DNA of 64,000 bases from Trichodesmium erythraeum GBRTRLIN201 (GTDB lineage: Bacteria; Cyanobacteriota; Cyanobacteriia; Cyanobacteriales; Microcoleaceae), in assembly GCA_018457135.1 (NCBI GenBank), contig JAGGDU010000009.1:1-64000 (forward strand). Reading direction: 5' to 3'. Position 1 is the stretch's first letter; each line of letters starts with the position of its first letter. The notes under the pieces were generated by a model, which worked only from the letters and a program-made list of their open reading frames with translations, was not told the origin of the DNA and did not search any database. The position numbers were made by a program, and so were the translations under genes. This document shows, piece by piece, positions 60,872-64,000 of the stretch.

Positions 60872-63175
60872 ATGAAATTCCCTATACCACCAAAAACAGA
60901 TTTAGTCCTAATAGGAGGCGGTCATAGCCATGCGATCGCTCTCCGAAAATTTGCCATGAACCCTATACCAGGGGTTAGACTAACCCTAATCACAGATGTA
61001 TATCACACTCCTTACTCTGGAATGTTACCAGGATATGTGGCAGGTTTATACAACTTCGATCAATGTCACATAGATCTACTCCCCCTCGCCAAATTTGCTG
61101 GGGCTAGAATATTTTTAAGCCACGCTATAGGTCTAGACCTGGAGAAAAATCAGATACTTTGCACTAGTCGTCCCCCTGTAAATTTCGATTTACTTTCTAT
61201 TGATATTGGTAGCACTCCCGCTAGTTTAACTGTACCGGGGGCAATAGAATATGCTATTGCGGTTAAACCAATATCAAAATTTCTCACCTATTGGGATAAA
61301 ATAACTACAATGATTTCCAAATCTCCAACACAGAAAACGCGGATCGCAATAGTGGGTGGTGGTGCTGGGGGGGTAGAGTTAGCTTTCGCGGTTCAAAGTC
61401 ATCTCCATCAGATTTATCGCAATGCTAAACAACCTACTGATAATTTGGAATTGCATCTATTTCATAGAGGGAAGAGATTATTACCACAGCGTCATCATTG
61501 GGTAGGAAAGGAAGTTGAGAAAATTCTTAAAAGTCGCGGTGTGCTATTGCATTTAAAGGAAAGTGTTGAGGAGGTTAGGGGTGATGACCAGGAGCTTCCC
61601 ACGAATGTAGAGGGAAATAAAACATTCCATTCTTTATACTCTACTCTCAAAATGATTTGTTGTGCTTCAGGGTTGGAAATAGAGTGTGATATTCTGTTTT
61701 GGGTGACTCAAGCATCGGCCTCTCCTTGGTTACAAAAAGCAGGTTTGGCAACAGATACCAGAGGTTTTGTTTTGGTTAATGAGAAATTACAGTCAATTTC
61801 TCATCCTCAAGTCTTTGCGGCCGGAGATGTGGCAACAATAATCAATCATTCTCGCCCCAAAGCTGGAGTGTTTGCGGTGCGACAGGGACAACCTTTGTTT
61901 GAAAATCTACAACGGGCTCTTAAGAAAAAATTGCTGAAGTCATTTATACCTCAGAAAAAGTTCTTGATTTTAATTGGTACTGGTGATGAACGGGCGATCG
62001 CTTCCCGTGGCAGAATAGGTTTTGGTCCTCATAAGTTACTTTGGCGTTGGAAAAACCGCATTGACCGTAAATTTATGGCTCAATTCTCTAATCTAAAAAT
62101 GGAAGACAGAACGCAGAAGGCAGAAGACAGAAAACAAGATTCCCAAATGTACTGTGCTGGTTGTGGAGCAAAAGTTACTAGTAGGGTTTTGGAAAATGTG
62201 CTGCATAAAATTCCACAGGAAATCAGGAGGGATGATATTTTGATTGGTATGGATACACCTGATGATGCTGCAGTGATTAGGGTACCAGCGGATAGGGTAA
62301 TGGTACAGACGATCGATTATTTTCGAGGGTTGCTTGATGACCCCTATTTGTTGGGAAAAATTACGGCTAATCATTGTTTGAGTGATTTATTTGCTATGGG
62401 GGCAATGGCTCAGAGTGGGTTAGCGATCGCTACTATTCCCTACGCTGCCCCAAGTAAACAGGAGGATACTTTATATCAATTGTTATTGGGAGCAACGGAA
62501 GTTTTGAATCAATCTGGTGCTGTTCTGATAGGTGGTCATACAACAGAGGGAGAAGAGCTGGCTTTTGGTCTCACCTGTAATGGTTTAGTGTCACAAAAAA
62601 AACTATTGTACAAGGGAGGGATGCAACCGGGGGATATGCTGATATTAACGAAAGCTTTGGGAACAGGGACGTTATTTGCTGCAGATATGCGTCTGAAGGC
62701 AAGGGGGCGTTGGATTGAAAGTGCTATTAAGTCAATGTTGGGTTCTAATCAGAATGCTGCACAGTTATTATTAGAGTATGGTGTTACTGCTTGTACGGAT
62801 GTGACTGGATTTGGATTAGTCGGACATTTGTTGGAAATGTTAAAAGGGCAAAGAGTGGGCGTGGAATTGGATATGGAAGCTATTCCTGTGTTGCCAGGTG
62901 TAGCTGAAACTTTGGAACAAGGTATTTTTAGTTCTCTTTATCCGGGAAATTTGCAAATGTCTGCATCAATTCAAAATCGTGAACAAGCGAGTATGTATCC
63001 TCTTTATCCTCTGTTGTTTGACCCGCAAACTTCTGGTGGGTTGCTTGCTACAGTGCCAGCTAATTTAGCGAGTGCTTGTTTGAATGCGCTACAACAGGAG
63101 TATTTTGAAACTAGAATTATTGGGCGAGTATTATTGTTAGATACAGGGATGCTGCCCATTAGAATTCATTTTTGA
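60872..63175 (+). CDS. selD: FAD/NAD(P)-oxidoreductase fused to selenide, water dikinase
   Basis: A 767-residue fusion. Residues 1-405: pyridine nucleotide-disulfide oxidoreductase, like type II NADH dehydrogenases (LVLIGGGHSHAIALRKF, SGMLPGYVAG, IAIVGGGAGGVELAFAV, VFAAGDVATI). Residues about 426-767: SelD, which makes selenophosphate from selenide and ATP. The N-terminal G-C431-G-A-K434 keeps the catalytic Cys and Lys (a Cys two residues on in E. coli is Ala here). Also TPDDAAVIRVPAD, LSDLFAMGA, IGGHTTEGEE, CTDVTGFGLVGHLLEM and FDPQTSGGLL. Such fusions are known in cyanobacteria and some algae. It is likely to serve tRNA 2-selenouridine. A low-complexity linker (about 410-423) joins the domains. 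Confidence 0.93.
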   Translation: MKFPIPPKTDLVLIGGGHSHAIALRKFAMNPIPGVRLTLITDVYHTPYSGMLPGYVAGLYNFDQCHIDLLPLAKFAGARIFLSHAIGLDLEKNQILCTSRPPVNFDLLSIDIGSTPASLTVPGAIEYAIAVKPISKFLTYWDKITTMISKSPTQKTRIAIVGGGAGGVELAFAVQSHLHQIYRNAKQPTDNLELHLFHRGKRLLPQRHHWVGKEVEKILKSRGVLLHLKESVEEVRGDDQELPTNVEGNKTFHSLYSTLKMICCASGLEIECDILFWVTQASASPWLQKAGLATDTRGFVLVNEKLQSISHPQVFAAGDVATIINHSRPKAGVFAVRQGQPLFENLQRALKKKLLKSFIPQKKFLILIGTGDERAIASRGRIGFGPHKLLWRWKNRIDRKFMAQFSNLKMEDRTQKAEDRKQDSQMYCAGCGAKVTSRVLENVLHKIPQEIRRDDILIGMDTPDDAAVIRVPADRVMVQTIDYFRGLLDDPYLLGKITANHCLSDLFAMGAMAQSGLAIATIPYAAPSKQEDTLYQLLLGATEVLNQSGAVLIGGHTTEGEELAFGLTCNGLVSQKKLLYKGGMQPGDMLILTKALGTGTLFAADMRLKARGRWIESAIKSMLGSNQNAAQLLLEYGVTACTDVTGFGLVGHLLEMLKGQRVGVELDMEAIPVLPGVAETLEQGIFSSLYPGNLQMSASIQNREQASMYPLYPLLFDPQTSGGLLATVPANLASACLNALQQEYFETRIIGRVLLLDTGMLPIRIHF

Positions 63176-63325
63176 GCCTGTGGCAACCAATATCATTTTT
63201 AAAAAACTTTTCTATTTGGCACTTTGATCAGGGGATCTACTATTGCTCCCCTCCCACCAAAGGGATAAGGTAGGGGAGTAGGAGTAGGGAGGTTGCATAA
63301 TAGCGTCTGTACAAAATCAGAAAAA
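63176..63325. other. Short spacer after selD
   Basis: Purine/pyrimidine-skewed tract including AGGTAGGGGAGTAGG; no gene seen. Confidence 0.3.
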
Positions 63326-63600
63326 TTAACATTCGGTGTTGATGTGTGTGCCTATAAAATAGACACGATCGCATAATATATTTACTTGAGCTACCGTAGC
63401 AATACGTCCCTCATCTTGGAGGGAGGTAGCGGTAGTTGATACATCTATATTTCCCGAAATATTTGTGCTGCCAACAATCTCAGCTACCATAGTATTTGAA
63501 CCTGTCAAAACTACATCATCATTCTCTTTAAATATAAAAGATGTAGCCTGAATTATTTCTCTACTACCAGTTAATAATTCCGGTAAAGATAGGGGGTATA
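63326..63600 (-). pseudogene. Relic of a repetitive surface (filamentous haemagglutinin-like) protein
   Basis: On the minus strand the frame reads PELLTGSREIIQATSFIFKE, then NDDVVLTGSNTMVAEIVGST, then GNIDVSTTATSLQDEGRIAT and stops at 63326. The Ser/Thr/Gly/Val-rich, beta-prone pattern resembles the passenger of haemagglutinin-like two-partner secreted proteins of cyanobacteria. There is no start codon with a ribosome binding site and no TPS signal; only a fragment remains. A 43-bp piece of it is repeated downstream at 63798-63840. Confidence 0.3.
63486..63528 (+). repeat. 43-bp direct repeat, unit 1
   Basis: ACCATAGTATTTGAACC...ATCATTCTCTT, identical to 63798-63840. It lies inside the surface-protein relic. 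Confidence 0.75.
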
Positions 63601-63797
63601 TATTAACATTAGAAATATTTTACCCATCCTGTAAAAAGGTTATATGCAACGTCTATATTTCTAAGCTTAATAAATTTTCTAATAGCATCTCTGTAAATAA
63701 AACCTTAAGTAACAAGACGATTTAACATCAGTGAAATCATGGCTATATTAACAAAGGATTCACTCACTTCCGGTAAACCCTCCTAAGAATCTCAAGC
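63601..63797. other. AT-rich interval between direct repeats
   Basis: No gene, and no frame continues the surface-protein relic without stops. Confidence 0.3.
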
Positions 63798-63840
63798 ACC
63801 ATAGTATTTGAACCTGTCAAAACTACATCATCATTCTCTT
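63798..63840 (+). repeat. 43-bp direct repeat, unit 2
   Basis: Exact copy of 63486-63528, flanked on the right by AAATCAGGACTTACGCAG, a string of the type found at insertion junctions (compare 23688). Confidence 0.75.
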
Positions 63841-64000
63841 GAAATCAGGACTTACGCAGGTACGATATATATAGGGTACTGTTGACATGAAATTCTCCAT
63901 ACTATAATTAGTTTTTTTTCAGATATATATTACTTTTAATATCTATGAAAATAAGGTTACAATTAGGTTAAATTAACTTGCTAAAAATCTTTAACTATTA
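63841..64000. other. Window end, no gene seen
   Basis: AT-rich; no supportable feature. Confidence 0.3.

Noticed and set aside
1-64000. CRISPR array or tRNA/rRNA genes
   Set aside because: No regularly spaced direct repeats of CRISPR type and no cloverleaf or rRNA-like tracts were seen by eye; short structures could still be missed.

Overview
The window reads as chromosomal DNA of a filamentous, probably marine cyanobacterium of the Trichodesmium type (inference). Seen directly: psbU, apcD, ndhH, btpA and a DUF3120 gene, all typical of oxygenic cyanobacteria; many GCGATCGC (HIP1) octamers; very AT-rich spacers; only about half of the bases in intact genes. Intact genes are mostly single housekeeping or photosynthesis units, separated by long spacers holding decayed genes, insertion-sequence relics and small inverted-repeat elements.

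Layout. 1-4.3 kb: transposase relic, queG, a defective IS630 element. 4.3-9.8 kb: a two-gene signalling unit (REC-GAF-PP2C phosphatase plus RsbW-like kinase), rsmH, ndhH. 9.8-14.9 kb: repeats, a kinase-GUN4 pseudogene, mddA and a MidA-family methyltransferase. 14.9-20.3 kb: second IS630 copy, a short inverted-repeat element, and a restriction-modification locus in which the methyltransferase is intact and the PLD-type nuclease is dead. 20.6-28.6 kb: a P-type Ca2+ ATPase, a dead tnpB, alaS, a truncated DUF697-like gene. 28.8-34.2 kb: a STAND (NB-ARC) ATPase behind short tandem repeats, an IS5-type transposase stub, a dead RTX gene, DUF1232, rlmD. 34.4-41.3 kb: apcD split by a group II intron, uppP, DUF3120. 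41.3-53.7 kb: a duplicated 138-bp repeat, psbU, btpA, an SGNH hydrolase, an AI-2E family exporter, a dead M19 dipeptidase, an AEC carrier, an ABC exporter. 54.1-64 kb: two leader-sharing secreted proteins, two AGCS symporters, an FAD-oxidoreductase/SelD fusion, and relics of a surface protein.

The most striking system is at 34739-37848. The allophycocyanin alpha-B gene apcD has an 8-nt first exon (ATG AGT GT), then a 2624-nt group II intron starting GTGCGAC and ending ...GTTTAAC, then the rest of the gene. Joining the exons restores a 161-residue ApcD beginning MSVVSQVIL. The intron protein keeps its maturase domain but has altered reverse-transcriptase (YADD to YVDE) and HNH (DH to NY) sites. 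It therefore looks like an immobilised, splicing-only intron on which a phycobilisome gene now depends.

A second theme is decay. The two IS630 copies are nearly identical yet share the same stop codons, so they were probably copied by a transposase supplied in trans. The restriction nuclease, kinase-GUN4, RTX, dipeptidase and TnpB genes are all readable only across stops or frameshifts. No tRNA, rRNA or CRISPR array was recognised.
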